This document shows positions 1-8,525 of a stretch of 19,018 nucleotides of DNA, in pieces. The notes beneath the pieces were generated by a model. It had not been told where the DNA came from. It did not search any database and saw nothing but the letters and a program-made list of their open reading frames with translations. The stretch is from positions 1 to 19,018 of the forward strand of contig SFPF01000007.1 of assembly GCA_004552155.1 (NCBI GenBank), written 5' to 3'. Within the stretch, counting starts at the first letter, position 1. Every line of letters begins with the position of its first letter. A program made the translations under genes and the position numbers. This stretch comes from Bacteroidales bacterium. GTDB lineage: Bacteria; Bacteroidota; Bacteroidia; Bacteroidales; Bacteroidaceae.

Positions 1-58
1 ATCTGCCTCTGCGAATCCATAATCGATATCTGCACGAATTGTCTGAAGCGGTATAGTT
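1..58 (-). pseudogene. rpsC: Fragment of ribosomal protein S3 (rpsC), joined out of context
   Basis: Read on the minus strand in the frame whose last codon ends at position 1, this stretch gives TIPLQTIRADIDYGFAEAD. I recognise that as the conserved C-terminal part of bacterial ribosomal protein S3, in its Clostridia-like form. It is only about 19 codons long and runs off the window edge. It is in a different frame from the response regulator it abuts, and no other ribosomal protein gene is nearby. Its AT-rich codon choice (GGA, ACT, ATA, GAT, TAT) differs from the GC-rich response regulator next to it. The join lies in a short shared string (AGTTCCTT, 55-62) that fits both the PKEL codons of the regulator and the EGT codons of S3. 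I read it as a chimeric join. Confidence 0.8.
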
Positions 59-527
59 CCTTGGGAGGCGTATCCACCTTTTTGCCGTCCACCAGCAGTT
101 CGTAGCTGTCCAGATCGATCACCAGCTTGTCGAATACCAGCCGCTTGCGGGTATCGTCGGGGATCTCACTGCGGCGCAACACCGCGTTGATGCGGGCCAT
201 CAGCTCCTTCATCTCAAAAGGCTTCACCAGATAGTCGTCGGCGCCCATCTCAAGGCCGGTGATCCGGTCGGTCACATCGCCCTTGGCGGTCAGCATAATA
301 ATGGGGGTGGAACCCTTTTCCCGAATGTGGGCGCACACGGACCAGCCGTCCATCACCGGCAGCATGATGTCCAGCAGCACCATGTCCGGTGCCTGTCTGT
401 CATACTCCTCCACGGCCTTGCCGCCATCGTAAGCGCTGCGTACCTCGAACCCCTCCTTCTCCAGATACATACGGATAAGGTCGGATATGTTGCGGTCGTC
501 CTCTACCACCAAAATATTGCGTGCCAT
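54..527 (-). CDS. OmpR/PhoB-family response regulator, C-terminus lost at a join
   Basis: This encodes a two-component response regulator that would be phosphorylated by a sensor kinase and bind DNA. The receiver domain is complete, at about residues 3-118. It has the acidic pair E9/D10 and D11, the phospho-acceptor D53 in LLDIMLPVMDG, T80, and K102 in LVKPF. The winged-helix domain starts near residue 128 but breaks off after PPKEL (residue 158), where the sequence switches to ribosomal protein S3. About 70 residues including the recognition helix are missing. The start at 527 has a strong GGAGG site 8 bases upstream, as in Firmicutes and unlike the Bacteroidales genes further on. The sequence reads as a Clostridia/Oscillospiraceae-like protein. 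It lies downstream of spoIID on the same strand. The open frame formally continues to the window edge, but those last codons are not part of this gene. Confidence 0.85.
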
Positions 528-639
528 AGGAAGCTCCTCCCGGTCGGTATAGTTATATCTGTCCTGTTATACCCGATATTACACCGTTTGTCCCCCGGTT
601 TTCCTGAACAAACTGTAAATATCGCTCTCTAACTGTGTA

Positions 640-668
640 ATGATACCACATTTCCCGCCGTTTGTCAC
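640..668 (-). promoter_or_regulatory. Possible sigma-A type promoter for the response regulator
   Basis: On the minus strand, GTGACA (668-663) is followed after 17 bases by TATCAT (645-640). This resembles a Firmicutes housekeeping -35/-10 pair. The -35 overlaps the spoIID stop codon, and the start codon of the regulator lies about 110 bases further on. A second weaker pair, GGACAA with TATAAC, lies nearer the gene. Assigned by eye only. Confidence 0.35.
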
Positions 669-1603
669 GCATTTCCGCCGTATGGCCCGATGGTCACACC
701 GGCGTAGTACCACTCCAGTATCTCCCGCCACGTTTTCCCCTCCCTGGCCAGCTGGTTCGCACCGTATTGACTCATGCCCACGCCGTGGCCGTAGCCCGTC
801 ACGTAGAACGTCAGGCTCTCCGCCTGTGCCTCCGCCGCAAAGCAGGCCGACCGCAGCCCGAAGGCCGCACGCACCTCCGTGCCCTTCCACGTCTCGCCGC
901 CGATGACCGCCGTCTCCACCCGGCCCGATGCGTCCTCCGTGACCTCCCCCAGCCAGTCCTCCGGCGTGCCCTCCAGCTTCAGCCCCGGCCTGGCCGCCAG
1001 CAGCTTCTCCTTCGCCTCCGCCGCCGTGAACGTCACCACGCTGTAATAGTTGGGCACGGTCTCCTCGCTCTCCGGGCTGTCCACACTCTGCAAATACGGC
1101 AGATCGCCGCTCCACACCTGTCCCGCCGCGGCGGTCTTTCCCGCCGACGACGAGTGGAACACCGCCAGTATGGGCTTGCCGCCGTACAGCACCGTCTGCC
1201 CGTCCGTCTCCGCCACCGCCTGTTCGATCCGCGCCTCCCATGGGTCGTAGTCCCCGCCCCACTTCTCCCGGGCCGCCTGCTCCGACAGAAATGCACTACA
1301 GCACGTGTGGTCGGTACACACGTCCGCCTCCGGGTGGCGCTCCTTCCGTCCCGCCGCCAGTTGATAGTACACATACGTCCGCTCCGCCGCCGCCTGGGCC
1401 TTCAGCGCCTCCATCTCAAAGCTGGCGGGCATCTCGCCCCGCACCACGCCCTGCAAATACTTCTCCAGCGTCATGTCCTCCACCTGCCCGTTGTCCAGCA
1501 CCCGCAGCGTCACCGCGCCGTCCTCCGCCGCCTGCTCCGTTTCCCGCTTCTCCTCCGCCCTGCCGTCCCCGGCGGCCCGAATGCAGGTGTATTTCATCGA
1601 CAA
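665..1603 (-). CDS. spoIID: SpoIID/LytB-type sporulation peptidoglycan lytic transglycosylase, N-terminus replaced at a join
   Basis: SpoIID cleaves glycan strands between MurNAc and GlcNAc during engulfment in endospore formers and works with SpoIIM and SpoIIP. Family signatures are clear. LEKYLQGVVRGEMP (residues 46-59) carries the expected catalytic glutamate E57, and is followed by EALKAQAAAERTY. Near the C-terminus is YGHGVGMSQYGANQLA with the usual WREILEWYY ending. Family members have an N-terminal membrane anchor, but none is present here. The first ~10 codons of the open frame (about 1603-1575) are the reverse strand of the Bacteroidales glycogen synthase gene, so the true N-terminus is missing and the apparent ATG at 1603 is an artefact. 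Endospore genes are not expected in Bacteroidales, which marks this block as foreign to the rest of the window. Confidence 0.85.
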   Translation of the reverse strand: MSMKYTCIRAAGDGRAEEKRETEQAAEDGAVTLRVLDNGQVEDMTLEKYLQGVVRGEMPASFEMEALKAQAAAERTYVYYQLAAGRKERHPEADVCTDHTCCSAFLSEQAAREKWGGDYDPWEARIEQAVAETDGQTVLYGGKPILAVFHSSSAGKTAAAGQVWSGDLPYLQSVDSPESEETVPNYYSVVTFTAAEAKEKLLAARPGLKLEGTPEDWLGEVTEDASGRVETAVIGGETWKGTEVRAAFGLRSACFAAEAQAESLTFYVTGYGHGVGMSQYGANQLAREGKTWREILEWYYAGVTIGPYGGNA

Positions 1604-2150
1604 CGATGACTATTTCCACAAACGCAAGATGATGCGCGACGATTCCGGGCATGAGTATGAGGACAACGTGGAGCGTGCCGTGTTCTATGCACGAGGCGTG
1701 CTCGAAACCCTCAAAAAGTTGCGCTGGACGCCCGATGTCATCTACTGCCAAGGCTGGATGACGTCCATTGTGCCCTTCTTCGTGAAAACGGCCTATGCCG
1801 AAGACCCCGCTTTCATGGGAACAAAGGTGGTTTACAGCCCTTACGCCGAAACGCCCTCCCTGCCCGAAATGCAGCGGCTCGTAAGCCTTATCTCCTTCAA
1901 GGCGGCCAACGAAGACGCGCTTAAAGAGCGTGGCCTCGACACCGCAGGCAGCTGCACGCTCGACGAGATTGCCGTGCGCTTCAGCGATGCCGTGATTGAG
2001 GGCGAGGCAGGCGCACAACCCGAAGCCGTAGAACTGGCACGCAGCCAGGGCAAGCCCGTGCTGCTGAAAGCGGAAATGGAAGAAAAGCCGGGCATAGTGT
2101 GCCGAGACTTCTTCACCGCCGTTTCCGATGCCCCCGCCGCAGAGGCATAA
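1581..2150 (+). CDS. Glycogen/starch synthase (GlgA-like, short Bacteroidales form), 5' end missing
   Basis: This is the 3' part of a Bacteroidales gene for a GT5-type glycogen/starch synthase catalytic domain. MQVYFIDNDDYF, then DNVERAVFYARGVLETLKKL and WTPDVIYCQGWMTS, are the core motifs of the N-terminal Rossmann domain. The short Bacteroidales members are about 270 residues, so roughly 70-80 residues are missing. From memory of the family, MQVYFID is internal and preceded by a small residue plus R, and the codons just before the ATG at 1581 do read A-A-R. The open frame extends upstream to 1473, but only through reverse-strand spoIID sequence. The ATG at 1581 is therefore simply the first Met after the join, not a proven start. 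The protein ends at AEA, 49 bases before the DUF4270 gene, a neighbour arrangement I associate with Bacteroides-group genomes. Confidence 0.8.
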   Translation: MQVYFIDNDDYFHKRKMMRDDSGHEYEDNVERAVFYARGVLETLKKLRWTPDVIYCQGWMTSIVPFFVKTAYAEDPAFMGTKVVYSPYAETPSLPEMQRLVSLISFKAANEDALKERGLDTAGSCTLDEIAVRFSDAVIEGEAGAQPEAVELARSQGKPVLLKAEMEEKPGIVCRDFFTAVSDAPAAEA

Positions 2151-2199
2151 TCCCCCATTCCCTTAAATCCTACCCGGCTATACATATATATAATATTGT

Positions 2200-3687
2200 A
2201 TGAACAAGCATCTGTTGCTTTCCCTCTTTGCGCTCCTGCTCTCTTCGCTCACCGCCTGCACAGACGATACGGGCACTTTGGGCGGAGACATTATGCCCGA
2301 AACGGACTTCGTGACCCCTTATTCTGAGGTGTTCCCCGTTACCTCGAGGGCTTTGGCTGTCGACTCCGTGCTCGCCAACACCAGCACCTGCTACCTCGGC
2401 AGCATCATCGACCCCGAGACACGCGCAAAGACGACTTGCGACTTTCTCGCGCAGTTCAATATCTTTGAAAACTTCGCACTGCCCGACCGTTCGCTGATGA
2501 ATAAAGACAAGGACGGGAATATCATTGCCGATTCCTGCGATATTCGCATCTATTTTGATTCTTATTACGGCGATTCCCTCACCACGATGAAACTTTCTGT
2601 GCAGGAACTCGACACGGCAAAGGTGATGAAGGAAAATGTGAACTACTACACAAACCTCGACCCGCAGGACTTCGTGAGTACCACGTCGAACGTGAAAAAG
2701 GATCTTACTTATACGGTGAAGGACCTCGCACGCTCGGAAGCCGCCAATAGCGGAACGACTTACTACCGCAGCATTGTGGTGAAACTGCCCGCCTCTTACG
2801 GTGCATGGATTCTGGAAAAATATTACCAGCATCCCGAATACTTCAAAAATTCCTACCAGTTCATACACCACGTGTGCCCGGGATTTTATTTCAAGACCGC
2901 CGGCGGCATCGGTTCGATGCTCCAAACGAGCCTGATGGCCATGAACGTATATTTCCGCTACACATCTACGGAAGACGGTACGCCGAAGCTCGTGGACGGC
3001 ATGCAGCGTATGGGCGCGACGGAAGAAGTGTTGCAAAACACGACCGTAAGCAACAAAATTCCCGCCGCTTTGACCGACCCCGCCAATGAGTACACCTTTT
3101 TGAAATCCCCTGCGGGACTTTTCACGGAAATCACGCTCCCCATCGACAACATCATTGCCGGAGAGCATTACACGGAAGAAATCAGCGGCGCATCCATTTC
3201 CTTCCGCAAGTTCAATAAGGAAAATCCCACGCCCTACGATCTGCCCGCACCTTCGTCCGTGGTACTGCTGCGGAAAAAGGAGATGTTCACATTTTTCGAG
3301 CAGGGAAAACTTCCCGACGGCGCAAACTCATTCTTTGCCTCGTATAGTTCTTCCACCAACGCCTATCAGTTCACCAATATCTCCCTGCTCATCAAAACCC
3401 TCAAGCAGGAGCGCGATGCCGGAGCAGGCGTAGTAGTTTCTGATACGGAAGAGCAACGCCATGCAAAATATGCTGCGTGGGAGGCAAAAGAAGAAAACAA
3501 AGACTGGAATAAGCTCGTGCTTATCCCTGTCAAGCCCGAATACAGCAGCATTGCCAGTTCAACGGGCACTTCTACCAACGTGCTGCAGCGCGTGCGCAAT
3601 GAACTCGGCCTTTCGTCCGCAAGGATAGAAGGTGGACCGGGTGGCAATCTGAAATTAAACGTAGTCTATACGAAATCAAACAGATAA
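2200..3687 (+). CDS. DUF4270 family lipoprotein
   Basis: A 495-residue exported lipoprotein of unknown function. The N-terminus is a lipoprotein signal peptide: a short basic start, a hydrophobic core at about 4-16, and an LTAC lipobox with C20 as the lipidated residue. The region just after it, TGTLGGDIMPETDFV, followed by a long beta-rich body, is what I recognise as DUF4270, found in Bacteroidetes. No catalytic motif is visible. The residues after C20 are TDDTG; aspartates next to the lipidated cysteine are compatible with surface export signals in this phylum, but that is inference. The ATG at 2200 sits inside the AT-rich string ATATTGTATG with no Shine-Dalgarno sequence. It follows the glycogen synthase gene by 49 bases and ends in a hairpin before dnaE. 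Confidence 0.85.
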   Translation: MNKHLLLSLFALLLSSLTACTDDTGTLGGDIMPETDFVTPYSEVFPVTSRALAVDSVLANTSTCYLGSIIDPETRAKTTCDFLAQFNIFENFALPDRSLMNKDKDGNIIADSCDIRIYFDSYYGDSLTTMKLSVQELDTAKVMKENVNYYTNLDPQDFVSTTSNVKKDLTYTVKDLARSEAANSGTTYYRSIVVKLPASYGAWILEKYYQHPEYFKNSYQFIHHVCPGFYFKTAGGIGSMLQTSLMAMNVYFRYTSTEDGTPKLVDGMQRMGATEEVLQNTTVSNKIPAALTDPANEYTFLKSPAGLFTEITLPIDNIIAGEHYTEEISGASISFRKFNKENPTPYDLPAPSSVVLLRKKEMFTFFEQGKLPDGANSFFASYSSSTNAYQFTNISLLIKTLKQERDAGAGVVVSDTEEQRHAKYAAWEAKEENKDWNKLVLIPVKPEYSSIASSTGTSTNVLQRVRNELGLSSARIEGGPGGNLKLNVVYTKSNR

Positions 3688-3695
3688 ATTAACGG

Positions 3696-3730
3696 GATGA
3701 CCCGACCAACCCGGTCGGGTCATCTTGTAT
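3696..3730 (+). terminator. Hairpin between the DUF4270 gene and dnaE
   Basis: GATGACCCGACC (3696-3707) pairs perfectly over 12 bases with GGTCGGGTCATC (3713-3724), with a 5-base loop AACCC. It begins 8 bases after the DUF4270 stop codon. The following tract TTGTATCTAT is only moderately T-rich, so termination may be partial and dnaE may be partly co-transcribed. Confidence 0.6.
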
Positions 3731-3746
3731 CTATAAACCTTACGCT

Positions 3747-6700
3747 ATGGAAGACTTTGTACATCTGCACGTACACACCCAATATTCTATCCTAGACGGG
3801 CAGGCCTCCATTTCCGCACTCGTAGACAAGGCCATCGGCAACAAGATGCGCGGCATGGCCGTGACCGACCACGGCAACATGATGGGCATCAAGGAGTTTT
3901 ACAATTATGCTCAGAAGGTAATTGGGAAAGCCAAGGGTGCGCTCGCTGCCGCAAAGGCTGAACTCGAGGCGCTCGACGCACCCAACTGCGCCCTCTCGCC
4001 AGAAGAGCGCGCCGCCAAGGAGGAGGAACTCACCAAGACGATTGAAAAGCAGCAGCGCATTGCCGACTTCAAACCGATATTCGGTTGCGAAGCCTACGTA
4101 GCGCGGCGCGGCGACAAGACGCTGCGCGATGGCAAGCAGGACCAAAGCGGCTGGCACCTCATACTACTGGCTAAAAACGAGAAGGGCTATCATAATCTCG
4201 TCAAAATCGTGTCGCGCTCGTGGGTAGACGGCTTTTACATGCGACCCCGTACCGACCACAAAGACCTCGAAACCTACTCCGAAGGCATTATCTGCTGCTC
4301 GGCCTGCCTCGGCGGCGAAATACCGCAGAAAATCCTTAAAGGAAGAATTGAGGAAGCCGAGGAAGCCGTGCAATGGTTCAAGCGCGTGTTCGGGGACGAC
4401 TATTACCTCGAGCTGCAACGCCACAAAGTGACCGATCCTTCCATCAACGCCAACCGCGAAACCTATCCCCTGCAAGAGCAAGTCAATAAAGTGCTGCTTG
4501 CGCTTGCCGAAAAATACGGCGTGAAAACGATTTGTTCCAACGACTGCCATTTCGTGAACGAGGAAAACGCGGAGGCGCACGACCGTCTTATATGCCTCTC
4601 GACAGGCAAAGACCTCAACGACCCCACGCGCATGCTTTACACAAAGCAGGAGTGGTTTAAGACGCGCGAAGAGATGAACGCCGTTTTTGCCGACCTGCCC
4701 GAAACGCTGCGCAACACGTGCGAAATTTGCGACAAGATAGAAACCTATTCCATCGATCACGCGCCTATTATGCCCAACTTCGCCATTCCCGAAGACTTCG
4801 GCACGGAAGAGCAATATCGCCAACGGCTCACAGAGGAACAGCTCTACGATGAATTTACGCAGGACGAGAACGGCAACGTCGTAATGTCGCGCGAAGAGGG
4901 ACTTTCAAAGATTAAAAAACTCGGCGGCTTCGACAAACTCTATCGCATCAAGCTCGAAGCCGACTATCTCGCCAAGCTCGCCTACGAAGGCGCCAAGAAA
5001 CGCTACGGCGACCCGTTAGATGAGGAAACCTCCGAGCGCATCAAGTTTGAACTGCATATTATGAAGACGATGGGTTTCCCGGGCTACTTCCTCATTGTGC
5101 AGGACTTCATTCGCGCCGCCCGCGAGGAACTCGACGTGAGCGTAGGCCCCGGCCGTGGCTCCGCCGCAGGCAGTTGCGTGGCTTATTGTCTCGGCATCAC
5201 GCAAATCGACCCAATCAAATACGACCTCCTGTTTGAGCGTTTCCTCAACCCCGACCGTATCTCCTTGCCCGATATTGACGTGGACTTCGACGATGATGGC
5301 CGCGGCCGCGTGCTGAACTGGGTGACAAAGAAATACGGCGAGGACAACGTGGCACATATCATCACTTACGGCACAATGGCTACGAAACTTGCCTTAAAGG
5401 ACGTGGCGCGCGTGCAAAAGCTGCCACTCGACGTTTCCAACCGCCTTTGCAAGCTTATCCCCGACAAACTACCCGAAGGCCCCGACGGAAAAGCACCTAA
5501 GCTTAATCTGAAAAACGCCATTGCCGCCATTCCTGAGCTGCGCGAGGCAGAATGTTCGCCCGATCCCGTGATGCGCGATACCCTCCGCTATGCAAAAATG
5601 CTCGAGGGTAACGTGCGCAACACCGGTGTCCACGCTTGCGGCTTCATTATCTGCCGCGACAACATTTCTGACTGGGTGCCCGTTTCAACTGCCGAGGACA
5701 AAGACACCGGCGAAAAGGTGCAATGCACGCAATACGAGGGTAAAGTTATCGAGGAAACGGGCCTAATTAAGATGGACTTCCTCGGACTGAAAACCCTCTC
5801 CATTATCAAGGAAGCCCTCGAGAACATAAGGGAAAGCCTCGGCATCGAACTCGACATCGACCGCATACCTATTGACGACCCCGCTACTTATCAGCTCTTC
5901 TGCGACGGACGCACCATCGGCACCTTCCAGTTTGAGTCTGCGGGCATGCAGAAATATCTCCGCGAGCTGCAACCCTCTACCTTCGAAGACCTCATTGCGA
6001 TGAACGCCCTTTATCGCCCGGGGCCAATGGCCTATATTCCGCAGTTCATTGCCCGCAAGCACGGCGACGAACCCATTGTCTACGACCTCCCGTGCATGGA
6101 GAAATATCTTAAAGACACCTACGGCATCACGGTTTATCAGGAGCAGGTGATGCTGCTCTCGCGCCTCATTGCAAACTTCACGCGTGGCGAGAGCGATGCC
6201 CTGCGTAAGGCGATGGGTAAGAAGCTTATCGAGAAACTGAACCACATGTACCCCAAATTTATCTCGGGCGGAAAGGCCAACGGGCACGACGAAAAGGTGC
6301 TTGAAAAGATTTGGGACGACTGGCGCGCCTTTGCCTCCTATGCTTTCAACAAGAGCCACGCCACTTGCTACTCGTGGGTGGCCTATCAGACGGCGTACCT
6401 CAAAGCCAACTACCCCGCGCAATACATGGCGGGCAACATGAGCCGCAACCTCTCCAACATCAACGAAATCATGAAGCTCATGGACGAGAGCAAGTCTATG
6501 GGCATTCGCACGCTCGGCCCGGATATCAACGAGAGTCACGCCAAGTTCAGCGTCAATCACGAAGGAAATATACGCTTCGGACTTGCAGCCGTGAAGGGTG
6601 TAGGCGAATCGGCGGTGGAGTGTATTATTAAAGAAAGAAATGAAAACGGCCCTTACAAGTCGGTCTTCGACCTCGTGGAGCGCGTGAACCTCAGCGCGTG

Positions 6701-7580
6701 CAACCGCAAGTGCCTCGAAAATCTCGCGCTGGCCGGCGCATTCGATAGTTTCGAGACCATGAAACGCGAGCAGTTCTTCGCCAAAAATTCGCGCGGCGAA
6801 GTGTTCATGGACACGCTCCTGCGCTATGGCGTGCGCTATCAGCAGGATTTGGTGACCAGCCAAAACTCCCTTTTCGGCGCAACAGATATGGCCGAAGCCA
6901 CGAAGCCAGAAATCCCTGAGGAATATGAGCAATGGAGCGCGCTGGAACGCCTTAACCGCGAGCGCGAACTCATCAGCGTGTATATATCCGGGCATCCGCT
7001 CGATGATTACAGCATCATCCTTACCGACGTTTGCAGCAACCATGCCCCCGACCTCGCCGACATTTCCCCCTATAAAGACAAGGACATCACCGTGGGCGGC
7101 ATCGTTACCTCTGTACGCACGGGGCAGACAAAGACGGGAAAGCCTTACGGCATCGTGAAACTGGAAGACTATGACGGAGCAGGCGAAATCGCTCTCTTCG
7201 GAGACGACTGGGCACGCCATAGCGGATATTTCACCATCGGCAATTCGCTTTTCATCACCGCCCACGTAGAAGAACGTCACTGGAAGCCTGGAAACTTCGA
7301 CCTGCACATCACGAAAATTGAATTCCTTTCTGATGTGAAGGAAAACAAGATTCAGCGCATCACCTTCACGCTTAATCTCGACGAACTCGATGACATTGCG
7401 GCGCAAGACCTGTCCACGCATCTGCAAAAAGCGGGCAAAACGGAACTGTACTTCAACGTGCGCGAACCGAAACGCAGTTTCAACGTCACGCTCCGCTCGC
7501 AAACGCCCGGCATCGCCGTGACCAAAGAACTTGTGGACTTTGTAAAGGAAACGCCCGGCATTTCCTACAAATTGAACTGA
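3747..7580 (+). CDS. dnaE: DNA polymerase III subunit alpha (DnaE)
   Basis: The replicative DNA polymerase catalytic subunit, 1,277 residues. The N-terminal PHP domain (about 1-330) starts FVHLHVHTQYSILDG and has DHGN at 41-44. H6, H8 and H10 are all present, whereas the E. coli protein has R in place of one of them, so the metal site may be functional. A charged, helical insertion of about 45 residues (roughly 57-105) interrupts the PHP domain, as I expect in Bacteroidales DnaE. The palm has VGPGRGSAAGSCVAYCLG and the catalytic PDIDVDFD with D509 and D511. FNKSHATCYSWVAYQTAYLKANYP is the usual fingers/thumb signature. An OB-fold (about 1113-1195, ITVGGIVTSVRTGQTKTGK) and a short tail end the protein. 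Motifs are all intact, and the length is typical of the DnaE1 class. The ATG at 3747 has no clear Shine-Dalgarno sequence. Confidence 0.98.
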   Translation: MEDFVHLHVHTQYSILDGQASISALVDKAIGNKMRGMAVTDHGNMMGIKEFYNYAQKVIGKAKGALAAAKAELEALDAPNCALSPEERAAKEEELTKTIEKQQRIADFKPIFGCEAYVARRGDKTLRDGKQDQSGWHLILLAKNEKGYHNLVKIVSRSWVDGFYMRPRTDHKDLETYSEGIICCSACLGGEIPQKILKGRIEEAEEAVQWFKRVFGDDYYLELQRHKVTDPSINANRETYPLQEQVNKVLLALAEKYGVKTICSNDCHFVNEENAEAHDRLICLSTGKDLNDPTRMLYTKQEWFKTREEMNAVFADLPETLRNTCEICDKIETYSIDHAPIMPNFAIPEDFGTEEQYRQRLTEEQLYDEFTQDENGNVVMSREEGLSKIKKLGGFDKLYRIKLEADYLAKLAYEGAKKRYGDPLDEETSERIKFELHIMKTMGFPGYFLIVQDFIRAAREELDVSVGPGRGSAAGSCVAYCLGITQIDPIKYDLLFERFLNPDRISLPDIDVDFDDDGRGRVLNWVTKKYGEDNVAHIITYGTMATKLALKDVARVQKLPLDVSNRLCKLIPDKLPEGPDGKAPKLNLKNAIAAIPELREAECSPDPVMRDTLRYAKMLEGNVRNTGVHACGFIICRDNISDWVPVSTAEDKDTGEKVQCTQYEGKVIEETGLIKMDFLGLKTLSIIKEALENIRESLGIELDIDRIPIDDPATYQLFCDGRTIGTFQFESAGMQKYLRELQPSTFEDLIAMNALYRPGPMAYIPQFIARKHGDEPIVYDLPCMEKYLKDTYGITVYQEQVMLLSRLIANFTRGESDALRKAMGKKLIEKLNHMYPKFISGGKANGHDEKVLEKIWDDWRAFASYAFNKSHATCYSWVAYQTAYLKANYPAQYMAGNMSRNLSNINEIMKLMDESKSMGIRTLGPDINESHAKFSVNHEGNIRFGLAAVKGVGESAVECIIKERNENGPYKSVFDLVERVNLSACNRKCLENLALAGAFDSFETMKREQFFAKNSRGEVFMDTLLRYGVRYQQDLVTSQNSLFGATDMAEATKPEIPEEYEQWSALERLNRERELISVYISGHPLDDYSIILTDVCSNHAPDLADISPYKDKDITVGGIVTSVRTGQTKTGKPYGIVKLEDYDGAGEIALFGDDWARHSGYFTIGNSLFITAHVEERHWKPGNFDLHITKIEFLSDVKENKIQRITFTLNLDELDDIAAQDLSTHLQKAGKTELYFNVREPKRSFNVTLRSQTPGIAVTKELVDFVKETPGISYKLN

Positions 7581-7581
7581 C

Positions 7582-7636
7582 ACATATATATATGTATGCC
7601 CGTATGCCAGTCAACTTGTTTACTTAAACTTTATAT
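7582..7636. other. dnaE-thiD spacer with AT palindrome and an octamer unit
   Basis: The spacer starts with the perfect palindrome ACATATATATATGT (7582-7595). It also holds AACTTGTTTACTT (7613-7625), which is the reverse complement of the AGTAAACA unit repeated at 11,633-11,846 and elsewhere. No promoter box or terminator is convincing here. Confidence 0.5.
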
Positions 7637-8485
7637 ATGTCCCCTTCACTATTTCCCTGTCTCACCATTGCCGGCCTCGACCCTTCGGGCGGCGCGGGCA
7701 TTATTGCCGACCTCAAGACCTTTGCTGCCTTAGGCTGCTACGGACAGGCAGCAGTGACGGCCGTTACTGTGCAAAGCACGGTTGGCGTGCGCGAGAGCGT
7801 GGCGATGGACGGCGGGTTGGTGTATCGCCAGGCGGCTGCCGTGATGGACGACTTTATGCCTGTAGCGGTCAAGACGGGGATGCTCGGCAATGCCGCCGTG
7901 GTGCAAGCCGTGACGAAGTTGCTGCGCGAATATAAGCCGGAGTATGTAGTGGTAGACCCCGTGATGCTTTCCACTTCCGGCATGCCACTGCTCAATGCCG
8001 CCGCCGTGCCTGTTTTGCAAAAGGAGTTGCTGCCGCTCTCCACGCTTGTCACACCCAACCTCCCCGAGGCAGAAACTCTGCTGCGCACGGCTGGCACGGA
8101 CGTTACGGGATTTACCGAAACTTTTTCGGGGGATAATAAAGAGGGAAATGAGGAAGAGAAAAAAGAATGGCTGCATCGTCTCAGCCAAGCCTGCGGCGGC
8201 GCGGCGGTGCTGCTGAAAGGCGGACACGCAGAGGGTGCGCCCACGGATTATCTCTATTATAATGGTTCTTTCCGCGCCTATCCCGGCAAGCGCATCGCCT
8301 CGCGCAACACGCACGGCACGGGTTGCACCCTTTCTTCCGCCATTGCCGCCCACTTGGCTCGCGGCATGAATTTGCCTGATGCCGTCGGCGCAGCCAAGAC
8401 CTACGTCAGCGCAGCCATTGAAAGCGGTGCCGCGCTATTTTCAGGCAAGGGGCACGGCAGCCTCAATCATTTCTTTGAGAAATAA
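7637..8485 (+). CDS. thiD: Hydroxymethylpyrimidine/phosphomethylpyrimidine kinase (ThiD)
   Basis: ThiD phosphorylates HMP and HMP-P to HMP-PP in the cytoplasm, giving the pyrimidine half of thiamine diphosphate. The ribokinase fold is seen from LTIAGLDPSGGAGIIADLKTF (9-29), through KTGMLGN (79-85) and VVDPVMLSTSG (105-115), to the anion-hole motif HGTGCTLSSA (226-235) with the catalytic-type C230. The length (282) is slightly above the usual ~265-270 because of a charged insertion, EGNEEEKKE (169-177), in a surface helix. It lies 56 bases after dnaE. That spacer contains one octamer repeat unit (TTGTTTAC, 7616-7623) and a 14-bp AT palindrome. It ends 40 bases before the convergent hydrolase gene. 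The other pyrimidine-branch genes, thiE and thiC, are 2.5 kb downstream, so it is not in one operon with them. Confidence 0.95.
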   Translation: MSPSLFPCLTIAGLDPSGGAGIIADLKTFAALGCYGQAAVTAVTVQSTVGVRESVAMDGGLVYRQAAAVMDDFMPVAVKTGMLGNAAVVQAVTKLLREYKPEYVVVDPVMLSTSGMPLLNAAAVPVLQKELLPLSTLVTPNLPEAETLLRTAGTDVTGFTETFSGDNKEGNEEEKKEWLHRLSQACGGAAVLLKGGHAEGAPTDYLYYNGSFRAYPGKRIASRNTHGTGCTLSSAIAAHLARGMNLPDAVGAAKTYVSAAIESGAALFSGKGHGSLNHFFEK

Positions 8486-8525
8486 GCCTTTCCCCATTCC
8501 AACATTTCGGTATAGATTTCAGGAA

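Noticed and set aside
1..1575. Horizontal transfer of sporulation genes into a Bacteroidales genome
   Set aside because: Two abrupt joins, each inside genes, and a ribosomal protein fragment fit an assembly chimera better. Read data could overturn this.
662..1609. Plus-strand open frame of 315 codons opposite spoIID
   Set aside because: It is Arg/Pro/Leu/His-rich, the usual result of reading the antisense strand of a GC-rich gene. The minus-strand frame has clear SpoIID motifs.
5763..7583. Minus-strand open frame of 606 codons opposite dnaE
   Set aside because: It lies wholly antisense to conserved DnaE motifs and shows no domain of its own.
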